A DNA stretch of 23,033 bases from an uncultured Clostridia bacterium (GTDB lineage: Bacteria > Bacillota > Clostridia > Lachnospirales > Anaerotignaceae): contig CAJUJJ010000038.1 in NCBI GenBank assembly GCA_910586765.1, forward strand, positions 1 to 23,033, given 5' to 3'. How positions within the stretch are numbered: the stretch's first letter is position 1; each line of letters opens with the position of its first letter. This document shows positions 22,611-23,033 of this stretch, in pieces. The notes under the pieces were generated by a model that was not told the origin of the DNA, ran no database searches, and saw only the letters and a program-made list of their open reading frames with translations. The translations under genes and the position numbers were made by a program.

Positions 22611-22619
22611 AGTATAACA
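22611..22619 (-). promoter_or_regulatory. Extended -10 promoter upstream of the recombinase gene
   Basis: Minus strand TGTTATACT: a -10 TATACT (22611-22616) with TG one base upstream. No good -35 is present, as is common for extended -10 promoters. The start would be near 22604, giving a 65-nt leader with the terminator hairpin. Confidence 0.55.
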
Positions 22620-22627
22620 TAAAACAT

Positions 22628-22664
22628 TGTATAAAAGTGTACAGTTTTTGTACAAAAATGTACA
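22628..22664. repeat. Array of TGTACA palindromes phased by helical turns
   Basis: TGTATA at 22628-22633 (imperfect), then TGTACA at 22638-22643, 22649-22654 and 22659-22664. Starts are 10, 11 and 10 bp apart, so all sites face the same side of the helix. The array covers the -17 to -60 region of the extended -10 promoter. Confidence 0.7.
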
Positions 22665-22675
22665 GATTTTTAATG

Positions 22676-23033
22676 TCAATCAAATATATCTTCTTGTGCT
22701 GCCCAGTACTCCTCAATGCTTTTTTTCATTGCTACACATTTGTCATAATCTATCATTTTTCCTTCGAAAATATTTAGTTCTGTTTCTAATAACTGTTTTG
22801 TAAAATATTCTATATATTCTTTTGAATTTACAAGTTCATCTTTATCTTGATATGATATATAATAACCTGTTTTTTTTACTTTTTCTATTAATTTTTCTTG
22901 ATTTATTTCTGTAATATTGTAATTTATATCATAACAAGGAGGACTAAAAATATCAATTCCTTTGTTATATAATAATATTAGAATATTAATATTATCAATT
23001 TTATTACTCTTAAATATACTCTTTTTGTAAATT
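22676..23033 (-). CDS. Unrecognised protein, C-terminal part only (runs out of the window)
   Basis: An open frame of 118 codons with no stop up to the window edge ends at TGA (22676-22678); the N-terminus lies beyond 23033. The visible part is rich in Ile, Asn, Lys, Tyr and Glu, with ILILLYNKGIDIFSPPCYDI, KKTGYYISYQDKDELVNSKE, NIFEGKMIDYDKCVAMKKSI and a C-terminus EEYWAAQEDIFD. It looks like a soluble alpha/beta protein. I do not recognise a family. Its AT content is higher than that of the phage structural genes, which may mean a different origin. It lies upstream of the TGTACA array, on the same strand as the phage genes. Confidence 0.6.
   Translation of the reverse strand, partial: IYKKSIFKSNKIDNINILILLYNKGIDIFSPPCYDINYNITEINQEKLIEKVKKTGYYISYQDKDELVNSKEYIEYFTKQLLETELNIFEGKMIDYDKCVAMKKSIEEYWAAQEDIFD

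Noticed and set aside
1..23033. tRNA or rRNA genes, insertion sequences, attachment sites
   Set aside because: I saw no cloverleaf-like blocks, no transposase frames with terminal repeats, and no matching att-type duplications by eye; the prophage ends are probably outside the window.

Overview
The window is most of the morphogenesis region of a contractile-tailed (myovirus-type) prophage in a very AT-rich, low-GC Gram-positive host. Strong GGAGG-type ribosome binding sites and a PBSX/skin-like xkd gene order suggest a Firmicute, most likely a clostridium. Species cannot be read from the sequence. Nearly every gene lies on the minus strand, so biological order runs from high to low coordinates.

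Layout, right to left. (1) 22.0-23.0 kb: an unrecognised partial gene at the right edge, an intergenic region with helically phased TGTACA palindromes, an extended -10 promoter and a strong leader terminator, then a minimal tyrosine-recombinase gene whose own terminator overlaps its last codons. (2) 20.1-21.7 kb: packaging entry, with an HTH small-terminase-like gene, an HNH nuclease fused to a P-loop kinase, a noncoding gap that may hold cos, and a P27-like small terminase. (3) 13.8-20.1 kb: large terminase, portal, prohead protease, major capsid protein and four head-tail connector/completion genes. (4) 8.8-13.8 kb: sheath, tail tube, tail assembly chaperones G and G-T (the latter through a classic A AAA AAC -1 slippery site) and a tape measure gene with a +1 frameshift near its 3' end. 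(5) 3.1-8.0 kb: baseplate genes in xkdP-Q-R-S-T-U order, then a tail-collar fibre protein. (6) 0.1-3.1 kb: tail fibre genes, one with internal repeats, ending in an xkdX-like gene. The lysis genes expected next are outside the window.

Two toxin-antitoxin modules sit in the late gene cluster like morons, each with its own promoter and a downstream terminator. One is a HigB/HigA-type pair between the tape measure gene and xkdP. The other, between tail tube and chaperone genes, is a type I system: a 28-residue Hol_Tox/Fst-like hydrophobic peptide (12075-12161, minus) with a convergent antisense RNA of about 110 nt. Both RNAs have consensus promoters and carry the same two sequence blocks near their 5' ends. 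This second module is easily missed because the peptide is so short, and it is the most interesting thing here.

The structural genes together would build an HK97-fold head with a contractile tail. The toxin modules probably act in the lysogen, for prophage maintenance or defence. Because their terminators lie inside the late cluster, distal tail genes would need readthrough, antitermination or internal promoters.
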